64,000 nt of DNA, from assembly GCA_022749755.1 (NCBI GenBank), contig CM040445.1:8887182-8951181 (forward strand), given 5' to 3'. The position numbers were made by a program, and so were the translations under genes. Under the pieces are notes generated by a model that was not told where the DNA came from, ran no database searches, and saw only the letters and a program-made list of their open reading frames with translations. Source of the DNA: Azadirachta indica. Taxonomy: Eukaryota; Streptophyta; Magnoliopsida; Sapindales; Meliaceae. How positions within the stretch are numbered: position 1 is the stretch's first letter; each line of letters begins with the position of its first letter. Below, one piece after another: positions 47,829 through 60,724 of the stretch.

Positions 47829-48888
47829 ATTATTTTGAATAAAATAAATTAATTAATTTACTGCTAAAGTTTGAAATCTTAATGCATTACCAATTATTAC
47901 TTAAAAAAAATTACAAATTTTATTTATTTTTTAATATATAGAGTTTATCTAAACTATTTTTAAAGATAAGAGAACTATTAAATTTATTTATTATATATTT
48001 AAATTTTAGATCCATATTGATTTTAATTAGAAAAACAAACAGGTTCCTACATATCCAAAATAAACTGTATATCCCCAGTTAATATATTATTTTAATTTCA
48101 TTATCACTTTGATAATTATCTTTGCCTTGTTATCTCTTTAATTTTCAAGGTATTTGACTCTATTATATTGTTTTATTTTTAATAATCTTTTATGATTATT
48201 GCTTTTATTTAGTTATCTCTTTGTTGATATCAAAAAATTGACTTCGATTAAATTTAAGTCCAACCCAAAAATTGCATCAAATAAGTGAAATCAAAATATT
48301 TTTGAGATAAAAATTTTGAACAGTGATACAGAAAATAAGAGTAGGCCTAAGTCTTGCCCAAATCATCATAATATCTTTTGTCAAATCCATTTAAAAAAAC
48401 TAAGGCCTAAAAGAATTTATCATAAAATTAGGTGAATGAATAAGAAACAGATTACCCATAAAACTTATAATCTCTTTGAGCCTAAAATTTTATTTTAATT
48501 AACTTAAAATTAATTAAAATAAGTATTTTATTAAAAATATAAATTTTTAAAATATCTTTTAATTAGGGTTAAGTTACATTTTTGTTCCTAAAAAAATATT
48601 TATCTTAGGCAGATAACTTGTGTTAAATTGGAATAATATTACTTAATAATACTCTAGAATATGTCAACATTTTAAGAAATTTGGTAGGAATAGGAGAATG
48701 TTTTCAAGATTTTTAGAAGTAAATAATAACTTAAAAAAGTCTTTTTAGTGAGCTTGTGAATGCAAATAATAAAATTTTGAACTTAATAGTAATAAGATAA
48801 GAGGACAAGGAAATGATAATGAATATAATATATATAGAGAATATTAAGATGTACACAAAAAATTAGTACGAATAATTCTAACTAGAGT
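47829..48888. other. AT-rich intergenic DNA, no gene seen
   Basis: Low-complexity A/T with no frame worth calling and no repeat ends recognised. Confidence 0.4.
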
Positions 48889-51381
48889 ATTCGCTATTAC
48901 AAAAAAGGTATTCTTTGATAGATATTATTTATTAAGAAGGGTCCTTCGTGACAACATTTCTCTATCAACCAAAATCTATTATTAATCGTTGACAACAATC
49001 ATATGTCGTTAGTTCGTAAAAAATGTATTATCTATCATAACTCGGTGATATATGATTATTACGAAACTATGATAAATTTTGTTCTAGTCACGCATTTATC
49101 AAGAATTCTCACTATAAATTATCAAGAACTGCTTAACGCCATTCAAGTTTTCGGTTTTGTTGTTTGTGCAGTTTTTATTTGATTTTTTTATTTGGTTTTT
49201 CTGTTTTCTCCCTTTTTTTAATTTTCCATTTCTTTCCAATTTTTTATTACTAATTTTTTTATTTTCATTTGTTTTTGTTTTACTGTTACTTTCAGTCATT
49301 TATTTCATTATTTTCTTAATTTTCATTTAAAAGTAGTATTTACCAATATAAATAAAATAAAATACAACAAAGACTAAAATAAAATTAAAATAATAATATT
49401 ATAAATATTAACCATATTTTTACATAAAATCCAACATTTCAACATCCCAATCTACAACAACTTAATCCACAATACCCCAATCAACAACTTCAGCCCAAAT
49501 TAAATACATCAACAACATCTAAATCCACAATGTACACCTAAAGAAAAAGTTGAACATACAAATAACAAATAATTTAAATTAACCCTACACTTCAAAGATA
49601 TACAAATAGCAATTTAAATTAAACACATAAACAACAAGCTGTTGACCTATTAGAAAAATGTCGCTTATTTTGTTATACATATTCTTCAACAATCCTTCAT
49701 TGTAAACATAATAAATAACAATTTAAATTACATTTTAACTAAATTAGTAAATTGAAAAATAGTATAAATTAACTCAATTAACTCAATTTAACCACCTACA
49801 TATCATAGAATTAAAACTGTTTACAAATAGCATTGGCGCATTTCACCCTATTTCATCCAATTCTTCTTCAATGTAAATCTCTTTCCCCAAAAACTATGAT
49901 ATGAGTTGTCGGCATGTAAATTTAGAAATTTAAATTATCAAATGAATGAATTTTCGATGAATAACTTTCCTGGTCCGTTAGTTCTTTAACATCTTTAATT
50001 ATATCTTTCATGCAGTCCATCACATGGTAGCCACATGCAATGTTCCTTGGTTGGATTGGTGTTTGTATATATAAACAAGACAAAAATCACAAGCAAAACA
50101 ATATTGTTTGGTAGTTTTAATTTACCTTTTGATATTGTTTGTAACATATACCATAAAAAAGCCATGCATAAATTTAATTTACTTTCACTATTTTCCAACT
50201 AGTGTTTTGTCTCTTGGTTGAACTTCTATCTTAAGCATTAAATATCATAATACCACCATATAATGTGAAATTGTTAGTATTGATCCCAAGCAAAATCAGA
50301 ATATTGGCAAGGCAAATAGAAGCCCTTGTTTAAGGTGTCTATCAAGTCCTCTCCCATTCTACCCTTTAATGAATCCATATAATACATAGTTCTGACTGTT
50401 ACATTTAATGGAAACTGTTTTGACATGCGTTTAACTATAAGTTAAAAACTTAATACAAATGAATGATATATGTAAACTTTATTCTAAATTGTATGGCATG
50501 AGAATGACTTGACTGTGTATTATTTTTTGCAATCAGTTTGCAATAACACGTGCTTTGTCTTCGTGCATTGCGTTGCCATTTGACTTGCCAGCCAAAGACA
50601 CTAAACTTGGATTAATAAATCAAAATGATTGGTGTCCTTACCCTCCTTCAACTTGTTATACAATGACCTACTCAAAGAGCAAACTAAGAAGAACATGCAA
50701 AATTAAGTGTTTGAATATGACCTTAGTGTTAATGTACAATTGCAAATCACTACATGAATTAGAATGGTAAATTTTTAGATTATGTCCAATATGATGCAGT
50801 TGGTAGTGAGCTCTTTCATATAAATTATAGCCTAACAATCCTCCAAGGATATGTATGTAGTCACATTCATCTTAAAGATGTCCTAATCAAGTTTCATCCA
50901 AATGAATCTCCTGTTGCTAACACTTTTTTCGGCAAATAAGGTGAATATCTCCATATGTGGATTTCTTTTCACACATTGAACTTGAGCATGTCTTGTATTT
51001 TTTCTCACTACTTGCCTTTATCTCTTTTTTTTTGTATAGGAATGGTGATGAATTAAATTAATTTTGCAAAGAGATAGAGTTGTCTAATTGAATCAACACT
51101 TGCTTAGCCATGTATGTCTTTTCATTACTAAATAATTTGCTAATCATAGTTAATAAAACAATAATAACAATAAATTTCAGAGTACAGTATATGTGTTATC
51201 CTTTACTGCCCCACTTTACATATCAGACACATCTTTAACATGGCTATGTATGTGTTGTATAATACAAATATATTAGCAAGTGAACAAAATAAAGAAAAAA
51301 ACAAAATTGTCAAGAAAAAATATTGGTATAAGTTTTGGAGAAGATAAAGATGAAGAAAAGTGAAAAAGATAATGTAAAATA

Positions 51382-52440
51382 TTAAAGAAAAAGTTGAAAC
51401 TGTAATCCATTAATTAACAAATACATTACCTTCTTCGGCAGCATGTTAGTGCTTACTACCTCAGAATAACAATTTTGCCTTTCAATCTTCATTGTCAGCT
51501 CTTCAATATTTTCTAATATTTGTGCGATCTTTTCATCTGATGACATCTGTTCTCTTTCTAACATGATGGCATGGAGAACCTAAAATACATATGTAGAGAC
51601 AGAAACTATCCCGCACCTTATAGATGGCCAGCAATTGGCTCTTTACCCAATGACAGTGTAAAGATGTCGTCTTTCCGTTAATTTTTAAAGATCCTTTTCG
51701 TGCCTTACTTTCTAATTCATTCTATGTACAAAATGGATTAAATAAGGAAACAAAGAAGAATTAGCATCTTTAAGATAACATTGCATTTGTTTTTTTTTTT
51801 TTGAAAGACAAATAAGTGCATCTTAATTACAATCTTCTTTAACATGGGCAGAACATTCAGATCAAATCCTCATCTCTTTTTTATCGAGCACGTTTCTATA
51901 ATAAACTCTTATCAATTTCCAACTTCGACAAATTCGCCTTTGCAATTTGCGATACGTTATCAATATATGCTTGATTAGGATATTCACCAAAATATAATAT
52001 GTAAGATAAGGTAATATGTAACAAAGAAACCAACTTACAAGTTACTTCAATTGATGGATGTACCCTCCTTGACTTGGTTGTACTTATTCAACTTTCCTTT
52101 TCTTTCTTTCTTTCTTTTTTTTATGCTTTCTCCCTCACTTTCTAAAAACAGTGCATTAACGTTAATATCAAATTAACATTTTAACTTATAAACAATACTG
52201 CACTTTAATTTACTCACTCAAAACTCTTTCAATAATCTTAATGCCATAAAGGCCTCCAGTGCTTTTGTTTGATGAATTTTTATCGCAAAGCTAGTTTTTC
52301 AATAACTATGGATCATCTTTATTAAGAATAATATAGTTCATAGTAAAATGATGTCTGAAATTATGAAAAACTACTCCTAATAGGTGCATAACTTGCTTCT
52401 GTTGCGACCATCGCGGTCAAAGTGTTTTTGCATGTAAACC
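51382..52440 (-). pseudogene. Possible second CACTA gene relic (plant transposase_24-like)
   Basis: On the minus strand the fragment GRNRSKLCTY (about 52400) resembles the KNRANRxK-type core of the plant Ptta/En/Spm protein family. The 60-codon frame at 51382-51564 is a charged heptad-like coiled coil (LENIEELTMKIERQ), as often found at that family's C-terminus. The position after TNP2 fits CACTA gene order. Weak match. Confidence 0.4.
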
Positions 52441-53592
52441 ATAATAGCATAAAGTATTACTAAATATTATATGTCAAATATTAAAAGAATGATTTAAATT
52501 CTTATAATAGTGAAGTATTACCAAATATTTTTAAGCTTTAATTTGAAAACATAATGGAAATACCATAATTCTAAATAAAAGTTTTAAGGTCATATTTTAA
52601 TGAATTTTATTTATGTATAATAGTAATAGATAAGCCCTATGATGCTTGTTTAATTTAATGCCTAAAGTCTTGCTATACAACATCACTTAGGCTCATGAAA
52701 AGCAAAGTTTTAAACTACTATATATCTTTTTCTTGTCCTTTACCCAAATATTGTAAAAAGACAATGAATAAATGATGCCAAAGAAGAGATTGTTATATAA
52801 TTAATTAACACCAACTTAATTGATATTATTAAAGGAGTAAACATTAATAATATCATTTCAAAACTTTTTACTAGAAACGCCAACCCACCAACTCAACAAA
52901 AATGGCATTGATGCAATTGTCAAAAGCCAAAATAAAAGAAAAGCAAAATAAGCCTATTAAACCAATTCAATATGTTTAAGTTTATTAAAGACATGCGTTT
53001 GCATATTTTTCATTTTTGTTCCTCATGTATTATAAGTTAATTAAACTAGAAAGTATCTTACCAGCACATACTTCCATAGAAGGTCCTTTATAGTTTAAGG
53101 AGCCCTCTTCCAATTGTTGTAGATTATTGTAATGGTTTTCTAGCAAGTATAACCAAATTACTTTTCAAATTAGTTGTTTCTTTTCCGAACGCTACACCTC
53201 TTTTAATATGTCTCACAACAATTTTCTTGCTATTTGAACTTAAACTCAAGTCTGTCTTCTTGGTTATGCTTCATGATGGCCTTTTTTGCAACTTAATGAG
53301 GCCTTTATCACTCTTGTTATCACTAGTCTCACTTTTTGTTATTCTGTCAATATAAAAATACAATAATTTATCATATAACAAGGAGAAAAACACAAGTAGC
53401 AACAAGGTAAGTTAGCATACAGAGTTACAAAGCAATAACTTAAAAATACAATAATTCAAGCATTATTATCAAATATAACAATTATAAAAAAAAACATTTA
53501 ATTCAATCAGCAAGTATTAAAGGACATGGAAGAAGTCAACAGCTAAAAATACAACAATTATAAAAAAAAAAACATGTAATGAAGTAGTAATA

Positions 53593-56500
53593 TCAAACAA
53601 CAAGTATCAAATAATTGTAAGGCAGCAAGTAATAACCAAAATCCACCATGTTATGCTTACCATCAACCCAAACGCCCTCATAATCAGATCGTGCATAATT
53701 TGTAATATCACTATCATTTGGTTGAGGAAAAACATTATTCATATTTGATGGATTATCCACTAACATGTCCAAATCATCTACATTTTCTATTAATTGAGTA
53801 TCTTTATCAGGCATTGAATAAATAACTAAAAAATTATTGTCCATTTGATCTTTTACATAAAAAACTTGTTTCATTAAGACGCTAAGATAAAGTAACCAGA
53901 TATATGCCTTATCCGATCAATGTTGATTATTAAGAAACCAAACTCCTTATATTTAAGTCCTGTACTATCAACCCAATCATACTTGAAGATTAAAATTTTG
54001 AACACGTGATAATCCACATCTCAAATCTCATCAATTACTTCGTAGATATTTCCCTAACAATTGGGCTTTTGTCCTTTGCTTTTGATATTTGCTTATTGTT
54101 ACAGTAATGCTTAATCTAGTGTTTTGAGTACAGTGCTTCTTATCTCAATCTCTTGTAGTAAAATGGAAATTGTTTACGTAGTATCTTTATATGTTATGAT
54201 ATTTGGTTAAGGTTTTTGTGTTAAGCACCTCAAATCACTGGAAATTGATTAACTATGCATTTAAGCTTTTATGATCTAAAAGTACACAAGTGTCAAAAAA
54301 AATTGTTAAGTCATAATAATATAGTCATATACAAGGTTGAATTAATTGATTTAATATGTACTTAACTCATCTTTCAATCAATACATAAGGGTATGTGTAT
54401 GCTTATCTTGTAACCATTTTGCTCTAATCAATTTGCGGATATTGTATCTTTAACCAACTAAAGTGTTTTTCTATGAAAATTCAAAACATATACACTTTAA
54501 TAAATTTTAGAAGAAGAAGAGATACTACATGTACTAACAATGTGTAGGAAAAAGATGACTTACTCGAAATATAGTCGCACCACAGTACTATTTCGAACAT
54601 GCAGCGATGGGCTTGCTCTAATAACTTATGGTCAACTTTCTTTAATTGCTTAAGAGAAAAAGGCTTATCAACGAACATCTTTTGCTTATGCCTATTTGGA
54701 TTTCCAACCACTTGAAGACCACTTACGTGTTCTACATAAAACTATGTACCTTTTTCAATGATATAACACTTGGCAATGAAGCCGGTTATGATTGTGCACA
54801 TAATCCTTTAGAACTTTCATGTACCTCTTAAAAGGTTACATCTACCTTAAGTATATCGATCAATAAAACTTAACTTTTTCAACAAGTTGGATCACTAAAT
54901 GTAACATAATGTCAAACATAGTAAAAAATATTTCTCAAACAATCCTAAGATATTAACAACATTATCATGCAATTTATCTAATTTACGAAGATCAATTGCC
55001 ATAGTGCACAATAAATTGAAGAAGAAACACAATTTAATAATTGTGAATTTAACATGCTTTGGTAAAACTGACCATATCACCAACGGTAGTAATTGTTACA
55101 TCAGTATATGATAATCATGCAATTTACATACTTGAATCTTTAAATTTTTCGTAGACACAAGGTTTAAGAAATTAGAATAATAGCTTTTAGAAACCTCGAA
55201 GCTTCCCAATGTTTGGCAAAACATCTTTATTTCATTTCTACTTAAAGTATAACTTGTTAAAGTTAGCAAGATACACTTATTAACTTCCTGTGGTGCCATT
55301 TCAACCCTTATTTCCATATCAACTATATCCAATCTCTTCTTCAGCCTAACTTTAGTCTTGTCAAGCATATTTAATAAAGTCCCATAAATATTCTTGCACA
55401 TATGTTTCTCATTGTGCATCACATCAAGTTGATGGTAAACATATAAATATTTTTAATACACCAACTAGAAGAATATTGACTTCTTTTTAAAACACTTATC
55501 CACATTCCTACCATCCAACTTCCTTTTTTTTGTGTACTTATTTTTTTTCCCCAATAAATATGTTTGATACCATTTATCCTCTTCAAAATTTCTTCTCCAC
55601 TTAAAGATCTAGAAAGGGATTTAAAGTTGTGCTCATTGTTGAACACTTTCTTCTACCTTTGAAATGGATGCTCAAGTAGAAGAAAGCAACAGTGACCTAT
55701 GCAAATAATTTTTCTGGAATGCTTTAAACGATATGAATTCATCCTTCTCTGTATAATGAATATGCATAATAACCCTTCATAATAGCACTAGACAAGTTGC
55801 AATATGCAAGAAAGTCACAAATTGTCGATATTAGAATTGCTCGTAAGGTAAACAATTTTTACTTACATGCATCATATGCCTCAGCTCTCAAATCCTATAA
55901 TATTTTCAAGTCATCTATCAATAAAGCAACTTATATATCAATATCATTAGCAAGTAGACGAGGACTTGATATCAATAACGACAACAATATAAACTTCCTT
56001 TTCTTTTATAACCATGTAGAAGATTGTTAGTTACAAGTAAAACTGGCCAACAATTGTACCTACTACTTAGTTAATTATAAGGATTAATCCCATTAGCTAA
56101 GCGTAAGTTGAAAATTTCTTCTTTTTTCTACAAATTCGGGTCTTGTCTTATCCACTAATTCATATGATGGAGAGTTAGCAGAATAGCGGAGCATAACATC
56201 CTTTTCTCTCTTGTTCGCATGCTGAGTCAGAAGTTTTATAGTTTGGTGAGATTGGAGCATACGTCTTAGCCTTGGAATGATCGAAAAATACTACAACACT
56301 TTGGTTGCCACACTATTTTTATATCTTCCCTATGTTATTATTAGAATTTTTCTATCTTGACACTCCATATGAAAGATATTCAAAAAGATGTTCATATTCC
56401 TTTCTATACAAAATATAATCAATTGGGACAAATATGGATTTTTCCATAATTTATGCTTAATGTAGTCATTTGCTTCTTTGTCTGATACATAGAAGTAGGC

Positions 56501-56996
56501 AACAAACTTATTGATGTAAGAATATCTTTAAGACAATAAAGTAACTTTAAAAACTTTTATCTGATCACCTTTATTTGCCTTTGACATTGAATAATTTTTT
56601 TAACTTAGATAATTTTGCATTTTGTGCATCTAGGGTAAAGTAGTTTCTATACATCCACTAATAAATCTCTAAATGATTTAGGATCATTGTCATAGTATGT
56701 AAATGCATCATAAACCATTTTAATAGTGGTACGTATATCATTATTTGTGTAGGGGTCAAGAAATATAGTTGATATATCACCCTTTCCGTGCCAAGTCCAA
56801 ATAATATAGTTTTGGTCAATACCCTAAACAAACAAATGATTTTTGATGCCCAAAAAGTTTTAAACATGATATTGACACACTTTGTGCATGAACATCTAAT
56901 GTATTCTTAGTTTTTGAAATAAAGCATTGATATTTTATCAACCCTATTTTTATATGTTCTTGACATTTTATCATGTTTCAGCCATGATTTGTCTAT
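53593..56996 (-). pseudogene. TNP2-type CACTA transposase, broken
   Basis: Minus-strand fragments appear in the correct order. The N-terminal transposase-associated domain begins IDKSWLKHDKMSRTYKN (start codon apparently ATG to ATA at 56996) with CTKC, then IWTWHGKGD. The DUF4218 region at 55096-55422 reads MMHNEKHMCKNIYGTLLNM and later KLHDYHILM, followed by LPKHVKFTIIKLCFFF (about 55060). HKLLEQAHR is near 54620. The DUF4216 region has KYDWVDSTGLKYKEFGF (about 53960) and KQVFYVKDQMDN at 53593-53874, with YARSDYEGVWVD. Large parts of the catalytic middle are not readable and many stops occur. Inactive. Confidence 0.8.
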
Positions 56997-57013
56997 GATA
57001 TATTAATAGATAA

Positions 57014-57784
57014 TGTTGGGTAAGAAAAGTCCCGAAGTCAGCAAAGTTGGATGCCAAAAGTCTTTGGGGCAAGTTTTATTAAATTAGACTAGACATCTAC
57101 AAGGCTCACTTCAAAGTAACTTATGCTAGACCTCGAGGTGAACCTCCATCGACATTAGATGGTCAAGAGGTAAAGTCTCACCTTGGGTAATTATGAGAAT
57201 AACTGGCAGTGAGGAAATGGGTAAGAAATTCATGGATATAAATCATGTGGAGATAATTATCCATGATCCTATGTCCCTTAAAACTCTCTTCGTGGTTATC
57301 CACTATCTAGATATAATAGGAAATGATTTTATCCTCAATTGCAAATTACAAGCTCAATAAAAAAAATAAAAAGTAAAATCTCACCTCTAGAGAATTGTCA
57401 TAAACAATTCAGCTGCAACAGCTGCAACAAAATAACAGGAAAATCATGATATGATTGCCCATCACTCTATTCCCCTTGAAACTCTCAGTAGTGTGATCTT
57501 CCATTTAGATATGGTGTGAGTTGACGCTATTTACATATATAAAAAGTGAAAATTGAATAGTGATAGGTGACGTACATGTGACTCCTACACTTATTAAAAC
57601 TCTACCATAATTTTGTCTTACAAATTTTCTTTCTAAAAATATATTTTCTCTGACTTAAATATCGGAGGAGTTTCTTTAGAAAGCTAGTTTTTCTATGATC
57701 ATTTTTTCTTTTGCAGTTCATTCACTACACAAGGGTGGGATTGTTGTTCAATATTAGGTTTATAAAAAAAATTTAGTATCAACA
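57014..57784 (+). mobile_element. Solo LTR, 771 bp, perfect 5-bp TSD
   Basis: It begins TGTTGGGTAAG and ends AGTATCAACA (TGTTG/CAACA inverted ends), flanked by GATAA on both sides (57009-57013 and 57785-57789). It contains a TATA-type ACATATATAAAAAG at about 57533 and the LTR signature CTGACTTAAATATCGGAGG (about 57650). No internal retroviral region or second LTR, so it arose by LTR-LTR recombination. Nested in the CACTA element just upstream of its transposase. Confidence 0.85.
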
Positions 57785-58407
57785 GATAATATACTTGAAA
57801 AGTGAATTAAAAGTTGATAAATATATGTGCATTTTAGATATTGTATTATACTCTATATGTTTTCTAACATGTGGCGCCTTAAGCCTAAGGTAGGTACTAT
57901 TTGTAAGCGTCAACAAAGTTATTGTTTTCTACAAATGTGGCCATTTTGGTTACTATTTTGCACCGGCAATCAAAGCCTAATGAATTACTTAATTTATTAT
58001 TTTATCTTTACTTAATAAAGTTTTACAATTTTTTAATTTTTGGGTTGTGACGGTGACACGTAAACCTTTATTTTTCACCATATGCAGTTGTGTAAGTCCA
58101 AAATCTAGGTCATGTACGTTTACTACTATAGAAATATAAAAGCAAAACCTACCCCACCACCCACTTCGGTTGTTGTTTTATCGTCTAGGTTATTTCTCCT
58201 AAATTAAATCCAATTGTCACAAAGCTAATTGGCATGTGACATACCAAAAAAATAGGGACGACAACCAAAATATAAAGCAAACCCATGTGACAGCAAGTAT
58301 TCCAAGAAGCAACCACATGCTATTTTTTTATTATTCAATTGCATGGAATCAAAATAAAAACAACACATAACAAGAATTCCAGAATAGTAAAGCAAAACAC
58401 TCAAATA

Positions 58408-58497
58408 ACATTCCAACCATTGAACACCTTACTCCAAATGTTCCAACCATTGAACAACTTACTCCAAATGTTCCAACCAGTAACCACAACACTTCAA
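58408..58497. repeat. 30-bp tandem repeat, three copies
   Basis: Units 58408-58437, 58438-58467 and 58468-58497 share ATGTTCCAACCATTGAACAA-like sequence. The first two are nearly identical, the third diverged. They lie in the 5' subterminal part of the CACTA element, where such repeats commonly bind transposase accessory protein (inference). Confidence 0.8.
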
Positions 58498-59498
58498 AAT
58501 TGTCCAAATCTAATAGAAATGAAAAATCAAGTATTACCTTGTCACAAGCACTGAACCATAACTTTTTATTAAAATTGAACCACAATTTTCATCAACGATG
58601 CAAACCTTAGGTACAATCTAACACAAATAATAAAATTGTACTAATGAACCTTATAACTAATAAAAAATGCGTAAAATTAATTCAATGAGGGAAAAAATTA
58701 CAAAAATTAAAGGTTAAGTTACAAACCTTAATGTTATGTAGTTAAATGATTCGAGTCCACGTCAATGTGATCCAATACAAAGTCACAGCAAGTGAATGAT
58801 CGAAATATAGTTAGAGATTCGACAAAAAGGTATAGATTTGCCAGCGAAGAAGAAGATCGAATGGCATATGCTTTGGGTCAGTGAAAGTCAAGTTGGATAC
58901 TCGGAAGAAGTTTTGGATAGCTAGCAAAATTTTGGGTCAATTTTGTGTTTTGTTTTAGGACCCAAAATGACGTCATTTGTAGCAAAAAAAAATGTAACAA
59001 CATTGTTTTCAATTTTTGGTCAAATAAAAATGAAAACAAATGATGTCTTTTCACTCATATGCGTTAACAGAACAAATAAGAAGTTTTTATATCTTAGTAC
59101 CTCAAGTTACTCACCAAAAGACACCGTTTGATTGGTGAATAATTTTGTCATGTTGTCACGAGTTATATGTCATAAAATTTTGCACAAAATTTACAAAATT
59201 GAACTCCATTTTTGTTTTCAAAGGTTCTTGATAAAATTGTATTAAAGCTTTGTGATAAAAATGACTTTTGTCACAAAGTTCTCTATCAAGAAAGCCTGCT
59301 TTTATAATAGTAATTTATGCATCACACGCTTGTCAGTCTTAATTTGGTACTTTGCAATATGGCTAATTCTTGTAATAGAGTTATTTCATTTTTTTAGAGT
59401 TTACAACATGTCTATTTTTGTTACTTTCTTTTCACTAGAATAATACAAAATTTCACAAGACAATATAAATATATATATATATATACATATATATTGTA

Positions 59499-59725
59499 GG
59501 TCAAGTTAGCGGCCCCTTTTTTTTTATACAAAATTTTACATCAATTGTAAACCATTGGATATAAACACATTTAATAGTTAAAATTATATTTGACATATGC
59601 ATTAATTATGAATGCATTAATTACATGGTCAGATACAATTGTAAACCGTTTGATATGCTTATATCCAATGGTTTACAATTGATATAAGATTTTGTATAAA
59701 AAAAAAGGATTGCTAATCATATCCC
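59499..59725. mobile_element. MITE with about 65-bp TIRs, 227 bp
   Basis: The arms are near-perfect inverted repeats: AATTGTAAACCATTGGATAT on the left and its complement ATATCCAATGGTTTACAATT on the right, continuing through ATACAAAATTTTA and a T/A tract to GGTTAGC/GATTAGC ends. The flanking 10-mer ATATATTGTA occurs on both sides (59489-59498 and 59726-59735), consistent with a 9-10-bp TSD. Confidence 0.85.
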
Positions 59726-59735
59726 ATATATTGTA

Positions 59736-59977
59736 CTTCACTCTTAAATGATGGGGACAAATTAGTAGCCCTATATATGTACACCTATGTTTATATTATT
59801 ATAGATGTTTGGATCTATGCATTTTTTATTGTTAAGATTGAATTTTACACAAAATAATTAATGTACTATAATTAATACATGTATCAAATTAATTTCAACT
59901 ATTAAAAGTGTATAAATCTAACGGTTTATAAATAGATATAAATATATGTGTAAAAAAATAGAATTGCTAACCCTTTC
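59736..59977. mobile_element. Second, diverged MITE of the same family
   Basis: It ends AGAATTGCTAACCCTTTCCC, matching the end of the 59499-59725 element. An internal stretch CTATTAAAAGTGTATAAATC with ACGGTTTATAA is the inverted equivalent of TTGTAAACCATTGGATATAA...TTTAATAG in the first copy. It is followed by ATATATATTGT, like the junctions of copy 1. The left end is unclear (GGGGACAAATTAGTAGCC near 59754). Confidence 0.6.
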
Positions 59978-60715
59978 CCATATATATTGTTGCAAACATG
60001 TTGGAAAACGTTGCATAGATTGTGTCAAATTAAACTAATGACATTTTAGCTCTGCAAATAAGAGATTTTTTAATTTAATTAGCAAAAATTAGTGAAGATT
60101 CAAAATAGAGTGAATCGAAATTTCTAACGACATATGAATTGATAAATTTTGAATATTTGTTAGGTATGACCCATTTGGTATGATATATTATTTGTTGCTA
60201 CATGTATCAGGAAAAAACTTATGAAACGTTGATAAGATGAAAGACATTTTATTCCCTAAAGCTTGGCCCATTATACTAATAAATCCTACTGATTTGAAAA
60301 ATACTTTCAAACACTCTAATATGTTATTTACACACGTGCATTTGGACATAAAAGTAATCAATATGGTCAATTTGCATAATGTGTGATAATAAATGATATA
60401 ATAGTTAAGTACCTAACACTAATCATTAACTAATAAATTTAGGTATTTGTGGTTATTTTTGAAACCATTAGAATTAGTCGATTAAATAAACTAAATCTTA
60501 GGGATTAATATATCTTGAACCCAGAATAATTAAAATATCTTTATCCCAAAATGATTTGCATATTGGTGTTGCCATAGATTAACTAAAAAGTTTTACTTCC
60601 TTTTCTAAGTGTCATCAAGAAGATAGATTCATGTTTACTATGATATCAGTGACAAAAATTACAAAGGAAATAAAAATATAGCCTAAATTTCATAATAAAA
60701 TTATAATTTAAAGAA
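59978..60715. other. AT-rich intergenic DNA, no gene seen
   Basis: Short frames only. The phrase around 60440-60520 (GTTATTTTTGAAACCATTAGAAT) resembles the TIR of the element starting at 60725, so a further relic arm may be present. Confidence 0.4.
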
Positions 60716-60724
60716 TTTTATTGA

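Larger units (their letters stand above)
48892..59312 (-). mobile_element. CACTA (En/Spm) transposon, 10.4 kb, with decayed termini
   Basis: The left end is CGCTATTACAAAAAAGG with ATTCTTTGATAGA following; the right end read inward is TACTATTATAAAAGCAGG with CTTTCTTGATAGA. Both derive from a CACTATTACAAAA-type terminus, with the terminal CACTA mutated at each end (CGCTA, TACTA). The 3-bp target duplication ATT (48889-48891 and 59313-59315) is the CACTA hallmark. TNP2-type transposase relics lie on the minus strand (53593-56996), with a probable second-gene relic further on (51382-52440). A solo LTR (57014-57784) has inserted upstream of the transposase start. With coding decay and mutated ends it should be immobile. 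Confidence 0.87.

Noticed and set aside
49099..49299. Lys/Asn-rich 66-codon minus frame
   Set aside because: Composition reflects A/T low complexity near the CACTA left end; no domain.
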